A DNA stretch of 64,000 nucleotides, taken from assembly GCA_031216915.1 (NCBI GenBank), contig CM062293.1:151412285-151476284 (forward strand), given 5' to 3'. The stretch comes from Pictodentalium vernedei (lineage: Eukaryota > Mollusca > Scaphopoda > Dentaliida > Dentaliidae). The notes beneath the pieces are model-generated. The model was given only the letters and a program-made list of their open reading frames with translations, was not told the origin of the DNA and searched no databases. Shown here piece after piece: positions 21,069-32,472 of this stretch. The translations under genes and the position numbers were made by a program. Numbering within the stretch: the stretch's first letter is position 1; every line of letters begins with the position of its first letter.

Positions 21069-22493
21069 CAATTGTTTACTACAGGCTTGCACTACAGTGA
21101 AGACCCTAACTCGGATAAAATACTCTCTATTTTAATCTTTCCCAAGAGAGTTGGGAAAGAAAAGTGGCGTAAAAAAAACACGAAAAAATAAGCCAAAACT
21201 GGGTCGAGTGCTAGTGTTGAAACGATTAGCCGACTAATCGATGTCGACGCAATTATTAAATTAGTCGATCCCTATATCTGCTAGTCGATTAGTCGGAACA
21301 TCTGCCCCAACCATACGCCATCCCCTTAAACTCACCCAACATTGTTGCGAACGTCACAAGTAAACTCCCAAAATCAAAAAACAACCCACGGAAATAACGT
21401 GTTTGATGTTTCCGACTGCATGAATAACAACCCTTGTTGGCCAACTGACCAGAGATTGAATAAGACCAGGGGTGCGTGAAGTAAACAGGGAAAAATATAT
21501 GGGTGAGCTTATTCTCGAGGGAGCAGCCTGCAGGAAAATTAGGACCCAAAGTTGACATGAAATTAGGCCACCTACGGACATCAATTTGTTCACCAGGTAC
21601 TGGTAAGTTCGAAATGTCTTACAGAAACATCAAAGAGAAATTATGGAAGAACACATACCAATTCGTATTTGGAACAATTTGTTATCACTAATGAACCAAT
21701 TACAAAATCCATGTGCTTTTTATTTTCATTTTGTAAATACATGCGGACAAATTCCTGGAAATCTGCGAGTTTCTGGGAAATTGAAAGTGAAACTAGCTTT
21801 TCCTCGAACTGCAACTGAGTTAAGAGGAAACCCAATCAGGTCAGGTGATGATTTTCAAAGCAGACAATATGGAAATTAGTAGGCGTGTTCGATGTATGCA
21901 TAATTATGGACAGATAAGAGGTTAAGTCATAATACGAGAAGTTGTGTGGGAGTGTTCGGTGTACAATTGTTGACAGGCTGATGACTGCTGTGGGCGTTAA
22001 CTGTGCTTAATTTTCGACAGGGGATGTACATCACGCATGCGTAAAGAGCACTTCCTTTTGTTAACATTCAATGGGATGGAACGAATAATATAAAAAAAAA
22101 CCTGAATAATGATTTATTTTATTAAAATATCAGTGACAATATTGAGAAAAAATGATTTTAAACAGAAGCTACCAACATTAATTCTCTCTCGAAACTGAAA
22201 GAGGTGTTTGGGACTTTGAAAGCTTCACTTGCCATTGTTTCATTGCAAGTATTACTGTTAGTTTTAACCAGGGAAGAACGGCGGTACACGTGTTTGATAA
22301 CAATAACATGGGGGCTTCGACTAGTCGATTAGTAATCGATTACTGCTGGCGACTAGTCAATTCCTGAAAATCACTAATCGTTTCAACACTATCGAGCGCT
22401 ATCGGCGCACACCCAGTAGAAATTCTCTTCCCTTAGTACAATTCCACGACTTCCGTTAACCAGTGTGCAAGCAGTCATCAATTAATCATTCTT
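21069..22493. repeat. C inverted terminal repeat, element 3' side, interrupted
   Basis: Pairs with 29091-29325 in reverse. Shared phrases include GGCTTGCACTACAGTG, ATAAAATACTCTCTATTTTA, CCAAGAGAGTTGGGAAAGAA and AACCAGTGTGCAAGCAGTCA. Bases 21212-22391 are an insertion absent from the partner. Confidence 0.88.
21212..22391. mobile_element. hAT-like non-autonomous DNA transposon (1180 bp)
   Basis: Terminal inverted repeats TAGTGTTGAAACGATTAG and CTAATCGTTTCAACACTA. An 8-bp target duplication, TCGAGTGC at 21204-21211 and TCGAGCGC at 22392-22399, is of the length typical of hAT. The sub-terminal regions are packed with GACTAGTCG/CGATTAGTCG palindromes, likely transposase sites. No transposase frame is present. 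Confidence 0.88.
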
Positions 22494-22573
22494 TTGAGTA
22501 TGCCAACATAGGAGTTATGTGATCAGTGGGGAGGAAGGATTCTTACCCGAATATGAAAACAGGAGGGCCTCCA

Positions 22574-22665
22574 TGTAAACAATTGTGGTAGGTATAATAA
22601 GAAAGGAAATTTACTATAAAATTTATATTTCTTACCAACTTACCTTACAATTGTTTACTACAGAC
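22574..22665. repeat. C internal complementary region (ICR)
   Basis: The first arm (GGTATAATAAGAAAGGAAAT...) is the reverse complement of 21027-21080. The second arm (TTACAATTGTTTACTACAG) matches the reverse complement of about 29310-29347. This is the DIRS end-joining arrangement with a few mismatches. Confidence 0.8.
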
Positions 22666-22760
22666 TGAATAGACAATAGGATGGAGGGAATCACATAACC
22701 AACCCACACATAACTCAATTGCACTGGAACCGTGGACAGAGGAAGAGATCCCTAGTCCTA

Positions 22761-23820
22761 TTAAACCATAGCATCACAAACATTAGTAAAAGACAATGAG
22801 AGATGAGGCATATGGTGATGTGCGATGCACAGACAGAAAGGGTAGTAACAGCACGGAGCTGGAACTGACCTTGTAAGAAGCTGAATGGCTGGGATAGCCA
22901 ACAGCCTGAGTAGAAAAAGAGTGCCCGTAGAACAAAGGTCCTCTGCCTGCTCCTGCAACTGTCGCAGATAAGTGGAGAAGGTAGCATTTCTCCAGTAGGC
23001 TGCCAGCATAACATCCGACAACATGACAGAGTTAGTATAAGCCCCGAGAGGTAGACAATGCACGCACCTCGTGGCAGAAAAGTGATTGGTAATACAATCG
23101 CCAGTCACTAGATGAGCGGAAGCTGCACAAATAGCAAGACAAATCCATCGAGAAATGGATTCAGGAGAGATCGTCTGTCTACCAGGAATAAGGGACAGAA
23201 AATCGATCATACCTTCCAAATGAACAGAAGGAAGAGTCCTGATATTGATAGGAGGCGGAGTAGTTTCCGGTATCTGATTCTTGGCCAGAAAGGAGCAATC
23301 ACTGCTAAACATAACACTGGTGGGAGAGCTCCAGAAAAAGGCCGGGTCAACCAAGAGGAAGTGAAGCTCACTAACCCATCTGGCTGAGACAAACGCCATC
23401 AGAAAAGCCATCTTGTATGTGAGAAAACGCATATCCACTTGGGATAAAGGCTTGAATGGCACCCCACAAGCAAAACAGCACCCAAGAAAGATTCCATCTT
23501 GGGGTAAGCTGCAAAGTCCTAGGCCTTTTCAAGGAAAAGTGCCGAACAAGCTTGGAGAGACATGGAGTAGTGCTGATATGACGCTGTCCCACATACGAAA
23601 AGGTCTCCGAAGCATGGACCTGTACCCATTGATGGAAACAGGCTGGAGACCCCCAGAATCAAACATATACCAGAAGCTCCGCAATGTGTGTCATCAAAGG
23701 AGTGACAGAAGCAACAGAGTGATCCGCACACCATCGACAGAAGACCTTCCACGTAGCCGCAGAGGCTAAACCAGTGGAGTGCCTCCTTGAAGAAGAAAAG
23801 CAACTCCAATGCACTTCTCA
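22761..23820 (-). pseudogene. C tyrosine recombinase remnant
   Basis: Two overlapping frames (23592-23371 and 23462-22761) carry homologues of A1 motifs: LSKLVRHFSLKRPRTLQLTP, then MRFLTYKMAFLMAFVSAR, FLAKNQ, ISRWI and AYTNSVMLSDVMLAAYW. Catalytic residues are lost. The A1 Arg in ARRVSEL is Trp here (ARWVSEL), and the His and Arg of HEVRAL align with Thr and Val. The N-terminal part stops at 23820 where E5 begins. It could not catalyse recombination. Confidence 0.82.
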
Positions 23821-23939
23821 AATGAAAGTGTCAATGACACTGTAGCTCAACTTGACAAACTTGAACTTGGTAAGTTATAAATGAAATGGCAAAATTGAAG
23901 ATCATTGGTACCAATGTCATTTTTTTGCATGTGGCAACA

Positions 23940-25200
23940 TTTTTTGAAGGAAATGGAAGAAAATCGATAGCTCCCATCTAGAGGTCTCCCCAAACAAGCA
24001 TACCAGGTTTCAAAGTAATCAAATCATAAATGTGCCCTGTAGGGTGTGCCAAAGGGAAATATTGTGGTCTGACTAAACTGAGTTCTAACAATTTTTGACG
24101 GAAATTGAAGAAAATCGATAGCTCCCACCTAGAGGTCACCCCAAACAAGCATGCCAGGTTTCAAAGCAATCCGATCATAAATGTACCCTGTAGGGTGTGC
24201 CAAAGGGAAATATTGAGTCTTCTGACTAAACTAAGTTCTAAGAACGTTGGCCGCGGCAACATTTTTTGATAGAAATTGCAGAAAATCGATAGCTCCCATC
24301 TAGAGGTCTCCCCAAACAAGCATACCAGTTTTCAAAGCAATCTGATCATAAATGGGCCCTGTTGGGTGTGCCAAAGGAAAATATTGAGGTCTGACTAAAC
24401 TAAGTTCTACGAACGTTGGCCGTGGCAACATTTTTTGCCGGAAATTGAAGAAAATCAATAGCTCCCATCTAGAGGTCACCATAAATAAGCATACCAGGTT
24501 TCAAAGCAATCAAATCATAAATGCGCCCTGTAGGGTGTGCCAAAGGGAAATATTGTGGTTTGACTAAACTAAGTTCTAAGAACGTTGGCCGCGGCAACAT
24601 TTTTTGACGGAAATTGAAGAAAATCGATAGCTCCCATCTAGAGATCACCCTAAATAAGCATACCAGGTTTCAAAGCAATCAAATCATAAATGTACCCTGT
24701 AGGGTGTGCCAAAGGGAAATATTGAGTCTTCTGACTAAACGAAGTTCTAAGAACGTTGGCCGCGGCAACATTTTTTGACAGAAATTGAAGAAAATCGATA
24801 GCACACATCTAGAGGTCTCCGCAAACAAGCATACCAGGTTTCAAAGCAATCTGATCATAAATGTGCCCCGTAGGGTGTGCCAAAGGGAAATATTGAGGTC
24901 TGACTAAACTAAGTTCTACGAACGTTGGCTGTGGCAACATTTTTTGCCGGAAATTGAAGAAAATCGATGGCTCCCATCTAGAGGTCACCCTAAATAAGCA
25001 TACCAGGTTTCAAAGCAATCAAATCATAAATGTGCCCTGTAGGGTGTGCCAAAGGGAAATATTGTGGTTTGACTAAACTAAGTTCTAAGAACGTTGGCCG
25101 CGGCAACATTTTTTGACGGAAATTGAAGAAAATCGATAGCTCCCATCTAGAGGTCACCCCAAACAAGCATGCCAAGTTTCAAAGTAATCTGATCATAAAT
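23940..25200. repeat. Tandem array of about 170-bp monomers (core of E5)
   Basis: The phrase AAAATCGATAGCTCCCATCT recurs with spacing 150, 172, 169, 169, 171, 169 and 170 bp, eight units from about 23960 to 25140. The monomer is unrelated in sequence to that of E2/E6. Confidence 0.92.
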
Positions 25201-25242
25201 GCGACTTGTGAGGTGTGCCAAAGGAAATTGTGGATGTACGTA

Positions 25243-25325
25243 CTAACGTACTAACATACTAACGTACGTACGTACATACATACATACGTACGTACGTACG
25301 TACGTATGTACGTACGTACGTACGC
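25243..25325. repeat. (ACGT)n / (ACAT)n microsatellite
   Basis: Runs of GTACGTACGTACG and ATACATACATACG precede the 3' hairpin of E5. Confidence 0.92.
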
Positions 25326-25382
25326 CGACGGACGAGAAGTGATGGCAATAGCTCAGCTTGACTTTGTCAAGTTGAGCTAAAA

Positions 25383-27500
25383 AACAAGAGGCCCCAAGGA
25401 GCCTGAGGGCGCTCACCTGACATGGTAGCCTAAATATCAACCCAGAGAATTGATTTCAACAAGTTGCATCTGCTCCTCCTAAGAAAAGCTTATACCAAAT
25501 ATCCAAAGATTCTGACCAGTGGATCTAAAAAAAAAAGAAGATTTTTAAAGAATATTCCTCATATTGAACTAAGTTATAATTCGGGCTACCACAGGGACTT
25601 GGCTTTAACAAACTTGAATCTCACCCCCCTAAGGATGCTGCACACCAAATATCAAAACATTCCGACTGCTGGATCTGAAGAAGAAGATTTTTAAAGAAAA
25701 TTCCTCATTTTGAACTAAGTTACAATTCAAGCTCCCACAGTGAGTCCAAATATGGACCTAGGGTCTTGGCTTGAACAAACTTGAATCTCACCCCTGTAAG
25801 CATGGTGCATACCCAATATCAAAAGATTCTGCCTGCTGGATCTTGATAAGAAGATTTTCAAAGAAATTTGCCTGAAATGCGCTAAGTTCGAATTCGAGCT
25901 TCTATAGTGAGCCCAAATATGAATCTAGGGAGCCGATTTGAACAAACTTGAATCAGATCCACCCTACAATGTTGCATACCAAATATCAAAGGATTCTGCC
26001 TGCTGAATCTGGAGAAGATTTTTTAAGAAATTTGCCTGAAATGCACTAAGTTCAAATTCGAGCTTCTATAGTGAGCCCAAATATGAATCCAGGGGGCCGA
26101 TTTGAAAAAACTTGAATCAGATCCACCCCTCAATGTTGCATACCAAATATTAAAAGATTCTGCCTGCTGGATCTGGAGAAGAAGATTTTTTAAGAAATTT
26201 GCCTGAAATGCACTAAGTTCGAATTCGAGCTTCTATACTGAGCCCAAATATAAACCCAGGGGGCTGATTTGAACAAACTTGAATCAGATCCACCCCACAA
26301 TGTTGCATACCAAATATCAAAAGATTCTGCCTGCTGGATCTGGAGAAGATTTTTTAAGAAATTTGCCTGAAATGCACTAAGTTCGAATTCGGGCTTGTAT
26401 AGTGAGCCCAAATATGAATCCAGGGGGCCGAATTGGACAAACTTGAATCAGATCCACCCCACAATGTTGCATACCAAATATCAAAAGATTCTGCCTGCTG
26501 GATCTGGAGAAGAAGATTTTTTAAGAAATTTGCCTGAAATGCACTAAGTTCGAATTCGAGCTTCTATACTGAGCCCAAATATAAACCCAGGGAGCTGATT
26601 TGAACAAACTTCAATCAGATTCACCCCACAATGTTGCATACCAAATATCAAAAGATTCTGCCTGCTGGATCTGGAGAAGAAGATTTTTTAAGAAATTTGC
26701 CTGAAATGCACTAAGTTCGAATTCGGGCTTCTATAGTGAGCCCAAATATTAATCCAGGGAGCCAATTTGAACAAACTTCAATCAGATTCACCCCACAATG
26801 TTGCATACCAAATATCAAAAGATTCTGCCTGCTGGATCTGGAGAAGAAGATTTTTTAAGAAATTTGCCTGAAATGCACTAAGTTCGAAATCGGGCTCCAA
26901 TACTGAGCCCAAATATGAACCCAGGGGGCCGATTTGAACAAACTTGAATCAGATCCACCCTACAATGTTGCATACCAAATATCAAAAGATTCTGCCTGCT
27001 GGATCTGGAGAAGAAGATTTTTTAATCTTTTTCCCATTGCCTACAGTGTTAAAAAGTGCTGACTCAGCACTTTTTCAAAGTCCTGAAAAAAGTACCTTGT
27101 GATCAAACCGATAGGGATTTTTTTAACCATTCTATTCTACTGGATAAAAGTAAGCTTTATACAAAATAAGAATTCTCTGTGCCGTGTAGTTTTGGAGATA
27201 TGGCAGTTTTGAGGTTTTTCCTATTTTTAGCTCCCGAGGTTCCCACGGGGCAATGAGAAATTTTTTTTTTTGTATCAATCAACTATTTACGACCCATTAT
27301 CATCTCATATCAAATTTGGTTCAAATCGACCTGACGGTTCTGAAAATAGAAATTTTAGGCGTGGCCAAAATTTTAGCCCCTCCCATAACAAAGGCAAATA
27401 ATGCCCGACAAACTTCTCTTGGACAAACTTGAGTCTACACCTCTAAAGGAAGCTGCATACTAAATATCAAGTCTCTGCTATTGCTGGTTCTTGAGAAGAA
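25383..27500 (+). mobile_element. HINE-like element E6, 3'-truncated
   Basis: It begins AACAAGAGGCCCC then GCGCTCACCTGAC, immediately after the CTAA end of E5. Same subfamily as E1. It contains a tandem array (about 25600-27030) of the E2-type 167-bp monomer. It stops at GGTTCTTGAGAAGAA next to DIRS C sequence, without the microsatellite and hairpin seen in E1, so the 3' end is deleted. Confidence 0.72.
25600..27030. repeat. Tandem array of about 167-bp monomers (core of E6)
   Basis: AACTTGAATC(A/T) phrases recur at about 25613, 25780, 25946, 26112, 26279, 26443, 26610, 26776 and 26944. The first two units are more diverged. Sequence shared with 2540-4620. Confidence 0.9.
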
Positions 27501-28430
27501 CACCCCATCAGAGATCGCTGGCGACTGCCATCAGAACACGATCGGACCTGGGAAAGTCCAATGGGACTCCCTGCATAATCCACTGAACATCTGTCAGGGG
27601 AGACGGTGACGAGGAAGAGACTCCAGTAACTGAAGCACCAGATCCAGAGGATCGACATTCGGCCTCCAACGACTGAGCAGAAAGTGCTGGAGAGGACAGA
27701 CATGCAGCCGACCCAGAGGAATGAGATCCGTCACCAAACCGCAGAGACCGAGCAGCCGGGGAAAACCCAGAGCTGTTGCGGACGTAGACTGGGCTAGAGT
27801 CAGGGCAAAGGCTGATAAAAGCACAGCCCTTGCCTGGGAAACCGCCACTGTATCCTAGCTAAGTACGGAAGCCCATCCCAGATGACAAAACAACGTAGAA
27901 GGGACCAGGTCCGACTTCTTCCTGGTGACTCTGAACCATAGTGACGTGAGCAGGCTCAACAGTGTGACAACATCTGATTCCAGAAAGGCAGCATTGGAAA
28001 TCCTCTGGAGGATATCGACTAGATATGCCGAAAAAGACACTCTGGACTGCGTGCGATGTAAGACTAACACATGAGACATCAGACGGGTGAAGGCCCAAGG
28101 ATCCAGGCCGAGGCCAAAGAGCATGGCCTTGAACTGGAAAACATCCTGGGGAATGGAGCGGCGAACTAACCTGAAAGCTTCCATGCTGAACTGAGGAGCA
28201 ATGATAGACTGGGTCAGGAGACTCAGATCGATAACCTGTCTGAGTCAGCCGTCCTTCTTGGGCACCAAGAACAGGCAGGAATAAAATCCCACTGAAAGAA
28301 TGTTCTTGATAACCTCGATCGCCCCCTCTGACAGGAGATTGCCTATCTCCGTGATCAAAAGTTCCCAACGTGTAACGTTGAAAGGGACTTGTGTTGGAAG
28401 AGGCACTCTCGACTGAGTGGAATGCCTCAA
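27501..28430 (-). pseudogene. C reverse transcriptase remnant
   Basis: Read from 28430: FYSCLFLVPKKDG, then (28184-27855) QFKAMLFGLGLDPWAFTRLM and SAYLVDILQR. After a frame change (27848-27594) comes RLLGLCGLVTDLIPLGRLHV, matching the A1 RT connection region. The active-site YLDD is YLVD here, so the first catalytic Asp is lost. RNase H begins near 27530 and is cut by E6. Not functional. Confidence 0.8.
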
Positions 28431-29090
28431 CCTGAGACGAATTCAAGGTGACTACTGCTGACATGACCACGTCTGGTGAGAGTTATACCCCCTCCATGGG
28501 GAATGTGCAGCTCCCCACCCCCCCTGCGGGTGCAGGACGAACAGCCACAAGAACGCACTGAAAGCGAGGGCAAAAGGCATTGCCCTAAAGGAACCGAACT
28601 GGACATAACAGAGGTGAGAGCAGTAGAAGAAAAAGGTGAACTGAACAGATACAGAAAGTGGAACACCCCCAACTACGAGAGAAAGGTGGCAGAAAAAAGA
28701 ACCAGTGGGTAGACAACAGAACCCAGATGGCCGACAGTGACCTAAAAAACAGAAATTCAGCCCTCAACAGAGTGAAGAAATCTTGTCCATACAGTCCATC
28801 AATGACACCTAACTCCAATAATGATATTAAAATTTATCAACCGAAAAATTTTTATGTCCGAACCGCGTTGAAACGATGTTGAAAATCAGTGCAAAATCGG
28901 AATACATAAATAAAATTCAATGAAAATGTGGTTGAAAATATTAACGAGAATATATAAAACACAGTCCTGTTATTATACGATCTTCAGATCCATAATTCCA
29001 GTCACAGGAAAACCATTATCGATGAGTTGAATTATAACTGTTTTGTAATGCAAAATGGATACACATCCTCCACGTGTCTCAGACAAAAAA
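28431..29090. other. C 5' region, no recognisable gag
   Basis: Open stretches here on both strands are short and show no gag-like motif. Probably leader plus deleted coding sequence. Confidence 0.5.
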
Positions 29091-29325
29091 AAGAATGATT
29101 AATTGATGACTGCTTGCACACTGGTTAACGGAAGTCGTGGAACTGTACTAAGGGAAGAGTGTCCCAAACTGGGTGTATGGCGCTCGACCCAGTTATGGCT
29201 TATTTTTTCGTGGTGTTTTTTTACACCGCTTTTCTTTCCCAACTCTCTTGGGAAAGACTAAAATAGAGAGTATTTTATCCGAGTTAGGGTCTTCCACTGT
29301 AGTGCAAGCCTGTAGAAAACAATTG
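29091..29325. repeat. C inverted terminal repeat, element 5' side
   Basis: Uninterrupted partner of 21069-22493. Provides the empty site GGCGCTCGACCC for the hAT-like insertion in the other repeat. Confidence 0.88.
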
Positions 29326-29347
29326 TAAATTAGGTTGATAAGAAATA

Positions 29348-29933
29348 GTGCAACGCAAAGCATTTCATATGCCCCCTCCTGCAATGTCAACATAGGCAAT
29401 ACAAAAATTATTTAATTTTCTGCTGGCATCCAACAAAAATTATTCCCATGGAGAAACAACAAAGCAAAAACTTCACATGGACAGTTATTCTAAGTCTAAA
29501 GAGGGGCATAACTGTGATAACTGTGGTCAGTATGCGTGGGATATGTGGATATCCTTGCCTCCAGGATGGTCTAGCACCACAACAAATGGCATCAAAATTC
29601 AACAACCTATGCCTGAGCTATAATGCAAAATGGAAAGTTCTACAATATAAGTGTAACAAGGGCCATAACTCTGGTCTGTATGTATGTATGTATAAAACAT
29701 GCAATATGTGGAGGTCTTCTCCCCCATGATAGTCTCTCACCATTCCACAGGACATCAAAATCTGCACACAAATGACTGAGTTATTAAGCAAAACTATCGT
29801 ATAAAGAGTTTTCTAAGTGTAACATGGATGGATGGATGGATGGATGGATGGATGGAGACCTCGTCTATATACCCACTGAACCTCCTTAGGAGGTCAGGGC
29901 ATAACACGACTAGTCCACAATGAAGATAACTAT

Positions 29934-29964
<31 letters not shown>

Positions 29965-30611
29965 TTGAAGTTTGATTCATAACAAGACTAGTCCACAATG
30001 GTTTTCTTGAATAACTTTCTTCACTGAAGTTTGAGGTCATTTTCAACATCTGCCCCAGTTAGAACTAAACACTTTAAGATTAACCTGTTTCAAAAGCCCT
30101 GAATCTGCTGGACACTATTAACATCCAGATGTGGTTGCCATGAACAGCCAATATCTCACAAATAACACCTTAGGAGAGTAATCACACTTATGAATTACAA
30201 ACAATTTACACAATCAAAAACTAAATTGTATGTGCAGCAGTCAACATAAAATAGAAAAGTTAGTAATGAGGTGAACAAGTAAACTGAAGAAAAAATTACT
30301 CAAAATAAAGTTTTTGAAAATAAAAGGATAATTTAGTATGTTTTAGAAGTAGAAAACTGAAAGTTCTTTTGCTATGCATATGCTGATGTATCTGTATTTT
30401 TGTAATTTTTTTTCTTCTCTCAAATAGTTATTCTGTTAACCAATCTAGCTTCTTTAACACACCATCAAAATTTTGAGTTAATTTTCAGTTAATCTTCAGA
30501 ATAGTTTTGGTCTGACACCGCTTCTAACCTGACTTACTGGCAAATGCCTGTTGAACGAACAAGTTTCAGAGATAAAATATGTTTGTGGTGTAGCATATTA
30601 GAATTAATAAG
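29348..30611. other. Intergenic/intronic spacer with simple repeats
   Basis: No gene seen. It contains an (ATGG)n run at 29824-29856 and an (ATTT)n run at 29931-29966. Confidence 0.7.
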
Positions 30612-31712
30612 AACAAGACCAATACCGGGTCTGGACCTGCGTCGCTGCATGCAATTGAATCAGCAAACAGGAAGTGGCTGCACGGCAGATCTGAAAATTG
30701 CATACACGATACAACTGATCATTATCAGGCTCCAGATGAAATATAAAATCAATCCCTTGCACAGAAGCCGAGAAAAGTTTGACGAAAAATTTCAATGTTC
30801 AGTGGGTACAGTGAAACTTCAAAGTAAGTGACTGCACGGCAGATCTGAAAATTGCTTACACGGTACAACTTGTCATTATGAAGCAGCAGACCAAATATAA
30901 AATCAATCCCTTGCATAGAAGCTGAGAAAACCTTGACGGAAAATTTCAATGTTCAGTGGGTACAGTAAGATTTCAAAGTATCGGCAAACAGGAAGTGGCT
31001 GCATGGCAGATCTGAAAATTGCTTACACGATACAACTCATCATTATGAAGCAGCAGACCAAATATAAAATCAATCCCTTGCATAGAAGCCGAGAAACCCT
31101 TGACGGAAAATTTCAATGTTCAGTGGGTAATTTCAATGTATCGGCAAACAGGAAGTGGCTGCACTGCAGATCTGAAAATTGCTTACACGATACAACTCAT
31201 CATTATGAAGCAGCAGACCAAATATAAAATCAATCCCTTGCATAGAAGCTGAGAAAACCTTGACGGAAAATTTCAATGTTCAGTGGGTACAGTAAGATTT
31301 CAAAGTATCGGCAAACAGGAAGTGGCTGCACGGCAGATCTGAAAATTGCTTACACGATACAACTCATCATTATGAAGCAGCAGACCAAATATAAAATCAA
31401 TCCCTTGCATAGAAGCCGAGAAACCCTTGACGGAAAATTTCAATGTTCAGTGGGTACAGTAAAATTTCAAAGTATCGGCAAACAGGAAGTGGCTGCACGG
31501 CAGATCTGAAAATTGCTTACACGATACAACTCATCATTATGAAGCAGCAGACCAAATATAAAATCATTCCCTTTCATAGAAGCCAAGAAAACTTTGACGG
31601 AAAAAGTGTTTCGGACGGACGAACGGACGGACTGACGGATGGACTGACAGACGGACTGATGGACGGAGTCGAGCGGTTACTAGACCTGCTTCGCCGATGG
31701 CGACGCAGGTAA
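30612..31712 (+). mobile_element. HINE/Helentron-like element E7
   Basis: It begins AACAAGACCAATACC with CCTGCGTCGC and ends CTTCGCCGATGGCGACGCAGG then TAA in separate pieces (hairpin TCGCCGATGGCGA). Core tandem array of about 161-168 bp monomers (six units, phrase GGAAGTGGCTGCA) at 30655-31600, then a GGAC/GGACTGAC microsatellite at 31612-31665. The open frames starting MFSGYSKISKYRQ are repeat by-products, since the monomer is close to a multiple of three. Confidence 0.78.
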
Positions 31713-31829
31713 AAATTCTTAAATATAAATAAATTTTTGAAAGGTTGTGCATCCATTTAATGGTGACAGTACCTCAGTCACCATTTAGTGGGTGAAGGTA
31801 CGTAGCTCAGTTGTTTTATTCAAACTTAC

Positions 31830-32173
31830 CTTGGATTTATCTCTCCCTCAATAACCAAATTTCTGGGACGTTTAATGATATCTTTCAGATTTATCCTTCC
31901 AGACATGGCAAGGTCTAATGTTGCAGAGCCATTTACAAGTAGCTGTAAAGGCAAACCTGTGACTGTTGGAAGAGTCAATTTGCTATCAACAAAAATGATG
32001 CTTTGAGTGAAGGTTTCCTTGTATTCTTTTGACAATTTGTTCAGTAAATCTGAAAATTTATGATTTTTAAAGGAGTCAAAGAGTTTGAAGTCTTTCAAAT
32101 CCTGATACTGTAGTTCATTACCAAACACTCTCATGTACATTGATCCCTTTAGTTCATCCATGGAGAAACCAAG
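31830..32173 (-). CDS. Large lipid transfer protein, internal exon e (last one seen)
   Basis: This exon is 344 nt: 114 codons plus two bases, from LGFSMDELKGSMYMRVFGNE to IEGEINP. The acceptor is TTCTTTTCAG and the donor CCAAG|GTAAGT, a strong consensus. GSMYMRVFGNELQYQDL followed by LTLPTVTGLPLQLLVNGSA matches the layout of the apoB/apolipophorin beta-sheet region, where a YLR-GEL-like segment precedes a LPT-GLPLQ strand. It ends in phase 2, so the next exon must begin by completing an Arg codon. No such exon was recognised in the remaining 31.8 kb to the window edge, so either the next intron is longer than that or the exon lies beyond decayed sequence. Four of the five exons sit within 10.3 kb here. 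Confidence 0.85.
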
Positions 32174-32272
32174 CTGAAAAGAACAAGCAAAATAATTATT
32201 TCCTGTTACATATATAGGAGAGTGATTATATGAAAGTGGCGAGCAGACTAGAACCTCATACAGAAATCTATA

Positions 32273-32472
32273 TTAACCCTCTGCATGCTGGTGTCAGAAC
32301 AACAACAAAATTTCAACCTGCATTTTTTCCCATAATGTGACTAAGAAATTTAATCAGTTCAGTTTTGAGCTCTGTGAAACAATATTGAATTTGTTAAATT
32401 CCTAGTTGCATTATGGGAAACATTTAACGTTCAAAATTTTGATATTTTGACATCATTGTGCAGGGGGGTTAA
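32273..32472. mobile_element. piggyBac-like MITE (200 bp) with TTAA borders
   Basis: TTAACCCTCTGCATGCTGGT at one end and, inverted, TTAACCCCCCTGCACAATGA at the other, with TTAA on both sides as in piggyBac targets. The interior is a near-palindrome (TTTCCCATAATG ... CATTATGGGAAA). Lies 100 bp upstream of exon e. Confidence 0.7.

Larger units (their letters stand above)
23822..25380 (+). mobile_element. HINE-like element E5
   Basis: The 5' end has a small palindrome (GTGTCAATGACAC) followed by GCTCAACTTGACAAA. The 3' end is CAGCTTGACTTTGTCAAG then TTGAGCTAA, the inverse of the 5' sub-terminal sequence. Core tandem array 23940-25200, then an ACGT microsatellite. Unlike the others here, it does not begin AACAAGA. 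E9 at 63368 starts with the same 25 bp or so. Confidence 0.75.
21022..29347 (-). mobile_element. DIRS-type retrotransposon C, decayed and interrupted
   Basis: Bounded by inverted terminal repeats (about 21069-22493, interrupted by a hAT-like element, and 29091-29325) with an ICR at 22574-22665. Reading on the minus strand: terminal repeat, no recognisable gag, RT remnant, start of RNase H cut at about 27500, two HINEs, then the recombinase remnant. After removing insertions only about 3.5 kb remains, so gag and most of RNase H/methyltransferase have been deleted. It is a different and older family from A and B. Confidence 0.8.

Noticed and set aside
20898-21191. 97-codon plus-strand frame next to DIRS C
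   Set aside because: Runs into the C terminal repeat and is AT-rich; no domain or conservation seen.
30949-31712. Series of open frames starting MFSGYSKISKYRQTGSGC
   Set aside because: They are the same tandem monomer of E7 read repeatedly; the unit is close to a multiple of three, so it stays open. No independent sign of coding.
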